A stretch of DNA of 64,000 nt, from contig OX457057.1 of the NCBI GenBank assembly GCA_949752795.1, positions 159,069,980-159,133,979 of the forward strand, given 5' to 3'. A model generated the notes under the pieces. That model was given only the letters and a program-made list of their open reading frames with translations, was not told where the DNA came from and made no database searches. Below, one piece after another: positions 23,963 to 35,002 of the stretch. A program made the position numbers and the translations under genes. Numbering within the stretch: position 1 is the stretch's first letter; each line of letters starts with the position of its first letter. Source of the stretch: Hyperoodon ampullatus. Its lineage: Eukaryota; Chordata; Mammalia; Artiodactyla; Ziphiidae.

Positions 23963-25640
23963 GCCTCCGGGCTGGGAGGGGGCCAGCCGGGCAGAGAGGT
24001 TGGGTCACCCATAGCTGAGGCTCCGCCCCCGTGCGGGAGGGGGCGGGTTCTGCAAAGCCAGAGAGGACAGCGAAGGGAAACGCCCACCCGGTGACACCCT
24101 CTCCTCCAGACACTGCGGGACTGGGACTGAATTGCGTGCGTGAGAGGGTTCCCCCACTTCTAGGACCTGCGCCCAAGGGCTGAAGAGGAGGGTTGTGTGT
24201 GGCTCTCCGGGGGGAAAAGAAGGATGGTGCAGGAGTCAGCATCGGCTCTGGCCGTTCTCAGCGGGGCAAGGGCTATTCCAGGGTGCTTTGGGAAACTTGT
24301 GGATAAAGGGAAACTTGAAAATGAGTGAGGCAAGGACAGCCAGGTTAGCCGTTCTGCCTGTCCATCGGTGGACACATCCTGGTTTCCTAATTCCCAGCCT
24401 GTCCTGGGCACACAGGGAACCATGGATGTGGAGCCTTCCCGTCCCGTCCTCTTCACCTGCCTCTGGGCTGCCCGGGGGGTTCCCTAGCTTGCATTTCTCA
24501 ACACTCCAGTGTCCAGTCTGGCAGTCTTGTCAAGGCCAGAGAACCAATGTGATGCTTGCCCCAGATGAGATTTTTACCTCAAATACTGGCCTTCAAGCCC
24601 CTTTCCAGATGAGTAGAGAGCCCTGAAAAGAGGCCATCTTGCCCATGTGAAATGAACCTTGGTGCTCTTGGTGGCCTCTTGTGGGTGCCCCGACCCTGTG
24701 TGTGCAGTAGGGTCCACCTGTGAGTAGGGCCCGCTGAGGACCTTTTGCTGGGCTGTACCCTCTCTTAGCTCCGTGCTGCTGTTGAACGTGGGGCCCATCA
24801 GGAGAAGGGCATGGGGCCTCTTGGTGAGCGGCTAGTCCAGCTCTTTTGCCGGGCAGGGTGGAAGGAGGGAGAAAAGGATCCTGAGAAACAAATCTCTTGG
24901 CAGTTCCAGAAAATCCTCTTTAAATTCAGCTCATCTTTTATTTTTGTGGGTATGAGAACAGCGAAAAGGAGATTCCCCAGGATGGCAGGGGAGCCTCGTG
25001 TTTTTTTCCTGTGGATGTGAGGTACACTCACTGGGGTGTCGGGAGAAATGAGGCAGGGACCTCAATGAACTTGGCCAGACCGTAGAAGCTAGGAGTGAAG
25101 CTGGGAAGAGCAGGACTGGGGGCAATCAGAACCCGCTTGTCACCTCAGGGCATCACTGAGCACACATCCATGGTGGGACTTCTTCCCCGGGCCCAGGCTG
25201 GGGAGGTGAATTAACCGGGCAGCTCCCCTGTGCCCCAGGAAAATCCACACTGTTCTCTCTGCGCTATGAGCTCCTCCAGGAGACAATTATTTAAGTCTAT
25301 CATATTGTTGGTTTTGTGACAGTGGTCATGGCACATTATTTTCACTGCTGTTGTCGTGTTGTTGCTATTGTTATTTATTGTTATTTAAGTTGGCCTCTAC
25401 TGGAGAATCTCAACAGGAGCTGACGGCCTGACTGTCTCCCTCTCCACTGGACTCTACCTCTTGAACTTGCTGGGAACCTCTTAGCGCCTGTCAGGAACTC
25501 CTCCCTGTTTAAATATTTATTTATTGTTGACAACTGGAACTGGTTTTCTAGTTGAATGTGAATGATGTACTCGATCCCCATTTTCCTGTTTCAGCATGTT
25601 ATTTTATTGTGAAATAAAATAAAACCCAAATATGAGATCC
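23963..25640 (+). other. RGS16: RGS16 3' UTR with AU-rich elements and polyadenylation signals
   Basis: No coding potential. The distal part is AU-rich, with several ATTTA pentamers (around 25289, 25374, 25383 and 25509-25516) of the kind that destabilise mRNAs of transiently induced regulators. Overlapping AATAAA hexamers at about 25612-25622 are followed by a TG-rich stretch, so cleavage is expected near 25640. The length, about 1.7 kb, fits the known human transcript. No recent retrotransposon is seen in it. Confidence 0.75.
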
Positions 25641-26484
25641 TGTCTCCAAGGGCTGTGTGGTCAGGGGAAGAGGGAAAGGGAAGTGCCGGCGGGAGTCTTG
25701 TGGGAGAGCTGGCGTCCGGAGATGCCACAGGATGCATGGGGAGCTTTTGAGTTATGGGCAGAGGCACAACTCAAAGGCTCAAGTTTGCCTGGTGACCTGT
25801 TCGAACGGTGGTCATCAGGATGGGTAACTTCATTCAGCTGGTGACAGCCCAACTTGTGTCAAGCCATTGTGTCATGTTGATTGGACCTGGCTCAGCTGTC
25901 ATTTCAGAGCCCATCTCCTCTCGCCACCCGGCCCAGCAGAGCCATTCCCAGTTCTTCTTCGAACAGAGCACGGGGTGGTTGCCCCTGGCCAAGTAGCCAC
26001 ACATTATCAGTTGGGGGGGGGACTTCTGTGCCATTTTCACCTTTGCCCGTTTCCAATTTGCATTAGTATCCTTTTAAGATGTCATGTAAATTCAGGGAGT
26101 TAGTATTCCTTATAATTTCATAGACGTCTCTGAGATGAGCTTTGGGAAGCCACTTGGTACATGGGACTGTTCCATTCCTGGGGCAGAGGGAATGAGAGGT
26201 TTGCGCTGGGCTAGAAAGAACTTTGGGGTAGGCTTGCAAGGATCCAATCTGCTTTCCCTCTGCCGATCACCTACTCGTTCTCCCTAAATTCTTCTCTGTG
26301 TTGAATTATCTGTTTATATAAAGATAACTGAGTAAAGTGACCAGACTTCAGGTACATCGAGTAGAAAACCCCATGGAATCACATTCTAAGCCCAGATCTA
26401 AGAGGTGATTCTATGCGTGATGCCAGGAGGGATTCTGAGGTTAAGGGCCTGGGAAGGAAGATGGGGACACACACCATGGCAGGC
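25641..26484. other. Intergenic between RGS16 and RNASEL
   Basis: No gene, RNA or recent repeat is recognised in this stretch. Confidence 0.5.
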
Positions 26485-26660
26485 CCTGATCTCACTGAGT
26501 CCTTACGACAGCTCTGTGAGGTAGGTATGACAACCCTACAATACAGATGAGGAAACTGAAGCTCCTGAGGGCATCGGGGGTGAGAGGGGAACATGCCCAG
26601 GGCAGCTGGCTCGAGAGAGTGGCAGAGATGAGATTGGAACCCAGTGACACCGTGGTTGGG
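26485..26660 (-). mobile_element. MIR relic, antisense
   Basis: GACAGCTCTGTGAGGTAGGT, CAGATGAGGAAACTGAAGCT and GAGATTGGAACCCAG. Confidence 0.6.
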
Positions 26661-27309
26661 GGAGTCCAGTCTGTGAGGGATGGTTGAGGGATACGATGGA
26701 TGAGGGAAGAAGAAAGATGGTACCCAGACAGGTGGGGAGGTAGGAACCTTTCCTCTTCTCATTACTTTCCTTCCATCTTTTTGCCTTTTTTACATGCATT
26801 TATTGCATCTAGTGCATTCTATGCGCCTGGCAGAAGACCAAAATAGTAGCCGTACCATGAACTGCAGGTAGCCTCATTTAATGGTGGGTGGGGATTCTGG
26901 ATAAGTTTAGACAAGGGCACAAATGTGTATTTTCTGAAACAGTATGGGTGCCAGTAGGAAAACGTGGGTGTAATCGGCTAGTAATGGAGAAATGAATGGG
27001 GGTGACGGACATCCAGTGACTGGGGTGGGTGCTGGCAGGCTCCTCAATCCAGCAAGACCATCCTCAAGGCTTGTTCCCCTCCCCTAGCCCTTCTTCTCAC
27101 ATACAGGGTGGTCTTGGAGCCCATGGCGTGGCCTGAAGGTGGTAGATACGCATTAGAGAGAAAGAAGAACGACTCTTGGCTGACCTATACGTCTCCCAGG
27201 TGTCAGGCTCAAACCAACGCAGGACCTCTACTGTATTGGTTTTCAGAGTGTTTAAGTGATTTCCTGAAAATCACGCAGCCAGCAAGAGGTCTCCAATATC
27301 TTTAAACTC

Positions 27310-27780
27310 ACTAGCTCTGGTCCTCCCCCAGAGCACTTCAGGCTTTGGCTCAGCAGGCAAAGCACTTCCTGAGCGGCCTGCTTATGCCTTTCCGGCCTCT
27401 GCTCCCAATCTCTCACCTGCCCCTTGAAAACAAACCTTTCACGGTTCCCAGATTCACCCTACTGTTCAAGCCTCCTTGCTTCTGCCTCCTGGACCACCTC
27501 CCTGCTGTGTCCCCTACTCTCATCACTCTTTCATCAGCCTGGGGACTCATCTTTCAAAAGCAGGCTCAAGGGTCTTTCTGGGGCGCCTTCCCTGAGCCTT
27601 TGGGTCTGATCCCTGAAGCCTGTGCTTCATGTGCCCCCACTGCTGCTAACCCTCATCAGAGCACTTACATCCCTCCTTTCTGTCTCCCTTGACCAGACGG
27701 CAAACTCCTGGGGTTTAGGCATGTCCCCCTCTCCAATTTTCTACACCCAGGGCCTAGCATATACATGTTTAGCAGATGGC
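27310..27780 (+). mobile_element. L2 relic
   Basis: A pyrimidine-rich LINE-2-like 3' region with CTTCCCTGAGCC, GAGCACTTACATCCC and CAGGGCCTAGCATATACA. The open frame across it is not a gene. Confidence 0.5.
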
Positions 27781-27981
27781 GTTAATGATTAATTTTAAAT
27801 CCAGCAGGAGAAACGTTTAGATGACCATTTCCAACTTCCTACCAGACTCCTCTCCCTGGACTTCCCACAGGCTCATGGTATGGAGCACATTCAAAGCCAA
27901 GGTCCTCATCGTCCCCCTCAGATATCCACTGCCTTCTGGTCCCGTAACCCTGATACGGAGAGATGCTGCTTCTCCTCCCGG

Positions 27982-28004
27982 CTCACCGAGACGTCTTAAT
28001 AGTT

Positions 28005-28043
<39 letters not shown>

Positions 28044-28386
28044 TATTTTTGGCTGTGTTGGGTCTTTGCTGCTGGACACGGGCTTTCTCTAGCTGCAGTG
28101 AGCGGGGCCTACTCTTCATTGCGGTGCGCGGGCTTCTCATTGCGGTGGCTTCTCTTGTTGTGGAGCATGGGCTCTAGGCACGTGGGCTTCAGTAGTTGTG
28201 GCACATGGGCTCAGCAGTTGTGGCTCACAGGCTCTAGAGCGCAGGCTCAGTAGTTGTGGCGCATGGGCTTAGTTGCTCCGCGGCATGTGGGATCTTCCCG
28301 AACCAGGGCTCGAACCTGTGTCCCCTGCATTGGCAGGCGGATTCTTAACCACCACGCCACCAGGGAAACCCTCACTGAGATTTCTT
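27982..28386 (-). mobile_element. CHR-1 type SINE, antisense
   Basis: A (TTTA)n tail at 28004-28045, then the reverse-complement CHR-1 body ending CACCAGGGAAACC. The flanks (27982-27997 and 28371-28386) match at 13 of 16 bases, so this is an older insertion. Confidence 0.9.
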
Positions 28387-28439
28387 AGAGGAACCTTTCA
28401 TCCTCTTCAACCTAGGCTATAAAAACGACCTCCCACCTG

Positions 28440-28950
28440 GTGCCCCTCCCCAGTGCTCTCCCCCTCCAGTTCATTTTCCATGCCGTGTCAGTCTTTATCC
28501 ATAAAGCACAGATCTGAGCACGCCATGGCTGCATTCAAGCCCTTCAGTGGCTCCCCTTTGACTACGAGAGAAAGTCCAGCTCTTACGATGACATACGAGG
28601 TTCGCGCTGATCTGACCCAAGTCCCTCTCCTGACTTCGCCCCTGCCCAGATGGCCCTTACACACATGCTGTTCTCTCTGCTTGTAATGCCCTCTTTGTCT
28701 TTCTTTTAATTAGGGGTTGGGGGCTGAGGAGGAGAATGCCCTCCTCAAAAGGCTTCCTGAAAATCTAGCAAAAACATCACCTCCTCAAGTGAAGCCTTCC
28801 TTCCCAGACGTCCACTGCCCAGAGTTCATCTCTGCCACTTCCGTGATTCTAGGACACCCTGTCCTAACCTTGATCGCCTCATGTGTGACATGGCACTGTC
28901 ACTTGCCTCTTCACAGCTCTTTTTCTTTCACTAAACCACTCTCTTCAAGA
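28440..28950 (+). mobile_element. L2 relic
   Basis: CTTCAGTGGCTCCCCTTTG, CACACATGCTGTTCTCTCTG, CACCTCCTCAAGTGAAGCC: clear LINE-2 3' landmarks in order, sense. Confidence 0.65.
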
Positions 28951-28994
28951 TGGGGAGCCACACTATTTGATAAGATGGGGCAGAACAGACCACG

Positions 28995-29260
28995 GCTGAG
29001 TGATACACAGCCCAGCTCGTGGGGTTGGAATGTTGGGGCTGGAACTGGCCCCTTCGCTGTATGACCCTGGGAAGCTACTAAGCCTCTCCAAGGCTTACTT
29101 TGCTCATCTGTAAACCAGTGCAGTAAGAGTGCACCCCTCAGAGGGAACATGGAATGAAAGAAAAGTGGCACAATGCTGATATCCCACGAATATTAACTAT
29201 TATTATTATCTGATTCCAGGCACTCAGCACAGTACCTTGTACACAGTCAATAACTATTTA
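28995..29260 (+). mobile_element. MIR relic, sense
   Basis: TGTATGACCCTGGGAAGCTA, CTAAGCCTCTCCAAGGC, TGCTCATCTGTAAACC and the tail CAGTACCTTGTACACAG. Confidence 0.55.
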
Positions 29261-29778
29261 TTGACTTTTTGAAAAGAAAGGAAGAGTCACAGTTCAAAGC
29301 CAGGATTCCAAGTCTATTTTCCCAAGTATAGTACAGCTGTTTCCATACTGTATTTTATCTGATATGAAGAGCATTCCAGAATTCCAGATGAGGAAATCAA
29401 GGACTGAGCCATTAAATCCAGACAGTACTCACTCAACCCAGGCTCGTGTATTTCCGCATCAGTGCTGTTGCTTCCGTGTTGACTGTGGAGGGCTCTGGCC
29501 TATCCCTCACCCTCTGCTGCCCCCTTGTGGCCATGTCAGGTCAGGCTATACAAACTTTCCCCTTGGAATTGCTTAACTTTGCTCTCCTTTTAAGTTGGCT
29601 CCTTCCTTTGGAATTATATCCAAGAGGTATAACTTTTAGTTTTGTTTATTAATGCAGTTTAATAAAGGGTGAAATTTCAATAGAAATGAAAATTATTAGC
29701 ATAATTGCTAAGGTAGCCCAGGGGGTACAGGGGTTAAAATTAGATTTCTTTAGCCAACAGGGCTGAAATCCGCTTTAA

Positions 29779-30034
29779 AAACTGAAGCTCTTGGGCTTCC
29801 CTGGTGGCGCAGTGGTTGAGAGTCCACCTGCCGATGCAGGGAACACGGGTTCGTGCCCCGGTCTGGGAAGATCCCACATGCTGCGGAGCGGCTGGGCCCG
29901 TGAGCCATGGCTGCTGAGCCTGCGCGTCCGGAGCCTGTGCTCCGCAATGGGAGAGGCCACAACGGTGAGAGGCCCGCGTACCGCAAAAAACAAAAAAACC
30001 AAAAAAACCCCAAAAAACAAACTGAAGCTCTTGG
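29779..30034 (+). mobile_element. CHR-2 SINE with 16-base target duplication
   Basis: Sense element with an A/C-rich tail. AAACTGAAGCTCTTGG is perfect at 29779-29794 and 30019-30034. Confidence 0.95.
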
Positions 30035-30039
30035 TGTGG

Positions 30040-30322
30040 ATGTAGAGAGAAGGGAGAGCTTGTGCACAGTTGGTGGGATTGTAAATTGGTGCAGCCAGGA
30101 TGGAAAACAGTATGGAGCTTCCTCAAAAAATTAAAAATAGAACTGCCATATGATCCAGCAATTCTACTTGTTCTGTTTTTTTTTATTGTAGCTATATGAG
30201 ATAACGGATGTTAACTAAACCTATTGTGGTAATCATTTCAGAGTATATGTGAATCAAGCCATCATACTATATAACTTAAACTTCTAGAGTGATGTATGTC
30301 AATTATTTCTCAATAAACCTAG
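30040..30322 (+). mobile_element. Old L1 3' region
   Basis: TGGTGGGATTGTAAATTGGT and CTGCCATATGATCCAGCAAT are the conserved 3' ORF2 text of L1. ATGTCAATTATTTCTCAATAAA marks a 3' end. SINEs flank it on both sides. Confidence 0.7.
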
Positions 30323-30324
30323 AG

Positions 30325-30518
30325 GGAATTCCCTGGCGGTCCAGTGGTTAAGACTCCAAGCTCCCAATGACGGGGACCCAGGTTCGATCCCTGGTCAGGG
30401 AACTAGATCTCACATGCTGCAACTAAAGGAGCCCACTTGGGGCAACGAAGATCCCACATGCCGCAACTAAGACCTGGCACAGCCAAATAAATAAAATAAA
30501 TAAATAAATATTAAAAAA
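30325..30518 (+). mobile_element. CHRS/CHR-1-like SINE, sense
   Basis: GGGAATTCCCTGGCGGTCCA head, a B-box GGTTCGATCCC and an AATAAATAAATA tail. It inserted at the end of an old L1 3' region. Confidence 0.88.
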
Positions 30519-30844
30519 ACAGTACCTACCTCATAAAGGTTAGATTATATGATTTAATATATATATATATAAAGGGCTCAGAACAGTTCCTAGAGCATAC
30601 TAAAGAGCTACATAAATGCTTGCTGCCATCATCATTCTTCTTCTTCTTATCATTATTATTAGTTCAGGTAGCAAAAGCAGCATGTGCAGAGACATGGTGG
30701 TGGGAAGCAGTGTGATGTGATGGGGAACTGGGTGGTAGTAGTGATGATGCCCATGAGGAATCAGGACAGTCAGGGACCATATCAGGACCTGAAATCATGT
30801 TACATATTGCATTTCTCAATTACTTATGATCTATTTCTGCCTAC

Positions 30845-30965
30845 TAAGATGCAAGCTCCAGGAAGACCCCCATGAGGCACTTGTGTGATAAATCACTGTA
30901 TCCCAGGCATTTAGAATAGTCACTGGCAACATTGTCAGTGCTCAATAAATATTAATTGAACGAAT
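30845..30965 (+). mobile_element. L2 3' end relic
   Basis: GATGCAAGCTCCAGGAAGAC and TCAGTGCTCAATAAATATTA, then AACGAATG: a LINE-2 terminus. Confidence 0.55.
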
Positions 30966-31637
30966 GATGGGTTAAGGATTTTGAACTTTGTCCTGAACAC
31001 TATGGCGAGTCAGTGAAGCAGGTAATACTAGATTAGAGGCTGAGAAGCAAGTCATCAGTTTCTTCCAGTAGGTGATAGTAAGGGCTGAGGTAGTCATCCC
31101 CTTGCAGATGAAAGTAGGAGACTTGGGATTGGGATGATAATGAGGAGTGGCATTCAGGAGGTGGTGCCATTCATGGGGATGGAGAAAAAGGAAAGGAGCA
31201 GATTTAGGGAGAGATGAGAATCTCTGTTTGGGACATGTTCTAGATTTGTGGGTCTGAAGTTCAGCAGAGAGGCTGGGGCTAGAGAGAGAGGCTTGGGAGT
31301 CACTGGGGTGTAAGGGGCAACAGAGGTCGAGAGTCTGGATGGCGTGCCACTGGTGACCAACATGTTACCACACCTTGCTCGCTGCTCATGACCCTCTAGG
31401 AAGTTTGTCTCCCGGCAAGACTGGCTGTTCTTTGAGGACAGGAATACTTCCCATTGTAGCCTTCAGTATACAGCGTGCATCTCAGTGCCAGGAAAATGGT
31501 CAGGAACAGAACTTCTAAAGCAGAAAGGAATCTTAAAAATCATATTAACATGAGAGAATGAGGCCCAGCATTGTTCAACCACTTGTCTGTGGTCACTCAG
31601 CAAAACAGCCACAGCTCTGGCTGCAGGACCAGGTCTT

Positions 31638-31876
31638 AAGACTGCCAGCCTGGGCTTCCCTGGTGGCGCAGTGGTTGAGAGTCCGCCTGCTGATGCAGGG
31701 GACGCGGGTTCGTGCCCCGGTCCGGGAAGATCCCACATGCCGCGGAGCGGCTGGGCCCGTGAGCCATGGCCGCTGAGACTGCGCGTCCGGAGCCTGTGCT
31801 TCACAACGGGAGAGGCCACAACAGTGAGAAGCCCGCGTACCGCAAAAAAAAAAAAAAAAAAAAAGACTGCCAGCCT
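31638..31876 (+). mobile_element. CHR-2 SINE with 14-base target duplication
   Basis: Sense element 31652-31862 with a pure poly-A tail. AAGACTGCCAGCCT is perfect at 31638-31651 and 31863-31876. It lies about 600 bases upstream of the RNASEL promoter. Confidence 0.95.
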
Positions 31877-31934
31877 TGTGCCCTTTCCAGGAGGCCACAT
31901 GGCCTCAGGGCGGTGAGTTGAGAGCACCCAGGTA

Positions 31935-32090
31935 AGTGAAGGAGCTTGGGCTTTGGGCTGATCTAGCTTCCTGGAGCCTCAGTTTCATCATCATCAGGAT
32001 TGTTAGGGGTTGACTGGGTCCGAGTCTCTTGTGAAGCAATGAACATAGTGCCGGGCTCCCTGTCGGTGCTCAATAAATGTTTATTTACCA
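31935..32090 (+). mobile_element. MIR relic, sense
   Basis: GAGCCTCAGTTTCATCATC and ATAGTGCCGGGCTCC, then GGTGCTCAATAAATGTTTAT. Confidence 0.55.
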
Positions 32091-32227
32091 TTCATTTCCC
32101 TCAAGAAGATAGGGGGTTTCGAACAACGTGGTTAGGTTGGAGCTGTGACCTGAAAGGCTGAAGGCTGAGCAGCACGATCTTGGACATCAAATCAGCCCTC
32201 AGCAATCAGTTAAGAACCACCGAATAA

Positions 32228-32325
32228 AAACATGTATATGTATAACTGAATCCCTTTGCTGTACACCTGAAATTAACACATTGTTAATCAACTATACTCC
32301 AATAGAAAATAAAAGGTTAAAAAAC
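32228..32325 (+). mobile_element. L1 3' terminal fragment
   Basis: ATGTATATGTATAACTGAAT, TTTGCTGTACACCTGAAA and TCAACTATACTCCAATA, the characteristic 3' end of a cetartiodactyl L1, in sense just upstream of the RNASEL promoter. Confidence 0.85.
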
Positions 32326-32429
32326 AAAAGAGCCACCACTTTCCTCTAGGAGGTTTAAAGGCGCTACTAGCTCAGGCTACCTCTGCCGAGTGTAGGCGTG
32401 GTCAGTGTCCCCTCCCTCCTCCTTTCACG

Positions 32430-32571
32430 CTCCTTTCTAGGCTCCGCCCAGCTGGGCGGGACGCTCCAGACGCTCCAGACCCAGGCGGAACTGTTTCCTT
32501 GCTGGCTACAGTGTTTGAGGGTTAGGTGCTGCCAGAGAAATCACCAAGGAGGAGGCGTCTGTGTTTAGAAG
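32430..32571 (+). promoter_or_regulatory. RNASEL: RNASEL promoter and probable non-coding exon 1
   Basis: A small GC-rich island. It contains the perfect palindrome CCGCCCAGCTGGGCGG at 32444-32459 (two opposed GC boxes around a CAGCTG E-box), a tandem ACGCTCCAG at about 32461-32479, and a GGAACTGTTTCC-type element near 32489. The sequence ends in AAG|GTAAGG at 32571/32572, a strong donor. Human RNASEL has a non-coding first exon spliced to the exon that holds the ATG, and this fits that position. The boundaries are inferred, with no transcript evidence. Confidence 0.6.
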
Positions 32572-32824
32572 GTAAGGTGGGCAGAAGGAGGAGAGCTGGG
32601 AAAGCTTGAGAAGTTGTTTTCTTTGAAGGATTCCTTGGGCTTTGGGGACTGGAGATGACAGTGGGTGTAGAACTGGAGGAGAGGAAAGAGCACACAGAGC
32701 CAGCTGGCCAGCCCCAGGGGGCCCTTTGGGCCTGAGCCCACCTGAGATTCCCAGGGTTCTGTCACAATCCACACATTATTTACGCAAGTCATCTCCGTTA
32801 ATCAGGCGCGTCTTGTCATGTGGA

Positions 32825-32840
32825 GAAAATGAAACTGAAA
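32825..32840 (+). promoter_or_regulatory. RNASEL: ISRE/IRF-type motif in RNASEL intron 1
   Basis: GAAAATGAAACTGAAA is three GAAA units spaced by two bases, the consensus bound by IRF proteins and close to the interferon-stimulated response element. It lies about 250 bases downstream of the probable first exon. The motif is seen directly; its use is inference. Confidence 0.55.
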
Positions 32841-33017
32841 GCAGGACTCTTCCCTTAAAGTGTTTTTGACGGGTTATTTTCATTTTCTACTCTGATATTT
32901 TACTTGGGGTTTCTCTTATTATTATTATCATTGTCGTCATTTTTATTTGCATTTCCTCAAAAGGAGTACAAGATGTGGTATTCTTAAACGATTGTATTAC
33001 ACTGAAGTTAGCAGTTG

Positions 33018-33133
33018 GAGATGGGCTGGAATAAATAAAAGACCAGAGGAGGAAAGAAGTTCGAAGAAACCCCGAGTCTTCCAGGTTTCTTCGAGCTTCT
33101 TTCCTTCCCTGGTCCTTTATTCCAGCCCACCTC
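33018..33133. repeat. Long imperfect inverted repeat (hairpin) in RNASEL intron 1
   Basis: The left arm 33018-33071 and right arm 33084-33133 are reverse complements apart from a 4-base TAAA insertion in the left arm and about six mismatches, with a 12-base loop. Core matching blocks include GGGCTGGAATAAA with TTTATTCCAGCCC, and TCGAAGAAACC with GGTTTCTTCGA. Confidence 0.9.
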
Positions 33134-33494
33134 ACACTCACTGTCACCGGAAGTGTTTACACAAACATCGGGTCCAGAGAGTTCATTACCGGGTGATTGT
33201 GCTTCCGCTGCACATTTGATTAGACCTCTGAGGTAGGGGCTTTCACACTGTCGGAGGGGTGAGAGTGCTGAAAAATTTTGTGCAAAATTCTGTGAATTTT
33301 GCAGCAGACGTAGTTATGTAGATATTCAGGTAACAGTTTGCTGCCATCTGCTATTTGAATTGGGTCTAAATTGCTCAGAGCTGATCAAGGGCAGTTGGAT
33401 TAAACTGACACCCCAGGTTCCCTATTTGTGTAGTGTGTATATGCACATGGGTGAGGAGACTGGGACTTGTTAACTTTTGTTTTCATAAACGAAC

Positions 33495-33725
33495 GTAATT
33501 AGCGCTACCATTTATTGAAGGCTTAATATTTCCCACTCTCCCCACTTCAATGCACTTTTTATGGGGGACTGTATTTATTGTTGCCCCCATTTGAGGGAAC
33601 AGAAAATTGAGACTCAATAATCTAAGGTTACACGACTAAGAAGTAAGAGTCTAGAATTACACGACCAGGGGCTCAAACTTAGATCTTGCCGAGTTGGGAG
33701 TCTGAGTTCTTAACCATACTCTACA
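33495..33725 (-). mobile_element. MIR relic, antisense
   Basis: GCGCTACCATTTATTGAAGG, TAAGGTTACACGACTAAGAA and AGGGGCTCAAACTTAG, in RNASEL intron 1. Confidence 0.55.
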
Positions 33726-34444
33726 CTAGTTTGAATAGGACTGCACACGTGCAAAGAACCAGGACTGTGCTGAGCATGTTCAACCAGAAACACAAACTGA
33801 TGAAAAACACATATTTGCTTATTAAATGAGGGTTCTGGTTTTTTAAAAAGGCCATCTATTTCTAGTAAGAGTATGTTTATATGGCATTGGAAAAAAATGT
33901 ATTAATATAGGTTGAGAATCCTAAAAACAATCATAGCCTTTGTCTCGGCATTCAGTTCTTTGAAATCTATCGTAAGAAATCTATTATAAGATCTATCATA
34001 AGAAAACAAGCTAAAATAAGCTAAATTTGCTCCAACATTATTTAGAATTGTGAAAAAAATAATCATTTTGAAACTCTGTTTTAAAAGTTATTTTAAAAAT
34101 TTGCTCCATAGTAGAGAACTGAAAAACCTCTCTGATGGCATATTGCATAGCCATCAAAATATTTTAAAACCCTTGTAATAACATAGGACATTATTTATAA
34201 TAAGGCATTAAATGAAAGGAGGCAGGATACAAAGTTACTTACAGAGCATGAGCCCAACTATTTTTTTAAAAATCTATAGAACTATACTAAAATATTAATA
34301 ACAATACCTGTTCCTGGGCAGTGGGAGAATAAAGTAATAATTTTCTTGTTTAAAATTTATATATATTTATAATATTCTATAATAAAAATTTCTATAATAG
34401 ATGTATTTTGAAAAAGTTGCTAGTAAAATTAATTTCTCGAATTC

Positions 34445-34775
34445 AAATGTTTTCTTTTTTTAATAAATTTATTTATTTTTGGCTGCATTGGGTCTTCGTT
34501 GCTGTGTTCAGGCTTCCTCTAGTTGCTGTGAGCGAGGGCTACTCTTTGTTGCGGTGCGCAGTTCTCTCATTGTGGTGGCTTCTCTTGTTGTGGAGCATGG
34601 GCTCTAGGTGCGTGGGCTTCAGTAGTTGTGGCACATGAGCTCAGTAGTTGTGGCTCACGAGCTTATTGCTCCATGGCATGTGGGATCTTCCCAGACCAGG
34701 GCTCAAACCCGTGTCCCCTGCATTGGCAGGCAGATTCTTAACCACTGCACTACCAGGGAAGTCTAAATGTTTTCT
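34445..34775 (-). mobile_element. CHR-1 SINE, antisense, just before RNASEL exon 2
   Basis: The reverse-complement body 34456-34764 ends CTACCAGGGAAGTC. AAATGTTTTCT repeats at 34445-34455 and 34765-34775. It ends about 50 bases before the predicted acceptor of the ATG-bearing RNASEL exon. Confidence 0.92.
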
Positions 34776-34814
34776 CACTATTATAAAATTATAAAGTTCC
34801 TCTCTCATCTCCAG

Positions 34815-35002
34815 GTGGAAAGTCAGAAGACTTCAAGAGTATTGTCCTTCCTGTTACTGGTGGTCTGTAGCCAGATAATTCTGATTGACCCTGACAGGAT
34901 TTTCTAAGAGTTCCACGTCTCTTTGATCAAATCCCAAGGAGATAAGTTTTTCATTTTCTTGAAAAAAAGGCAAAAAATTTGTAACCAGTGGTATTTACCA
35001 TC
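34815..35002 (+). other. RNASEL: RNASEL 5' UTR part of exon 2
   Basis: The pyrimidine-rich tract and CATCTCCAG ending at 34814 form a strong acceptor. From there to the ATG at 35003 there is no upstream ATG. A weaker acceptor-like CCAG also occurs about 15 bases before the ATG. The start used is ATCATGG, with A at -3 and G at +4, a strong context. The frame stays open a few codons upstream of it but has no ATG there. Confidence 0.65.

Noticed and set aside
34988..35002. Upstream extension of the RNASEL frame
   Set aside because: The frame is open for five codons before the ATG but begins with GTG. The ATG at 35003 has a strong context and aligns with the human start.
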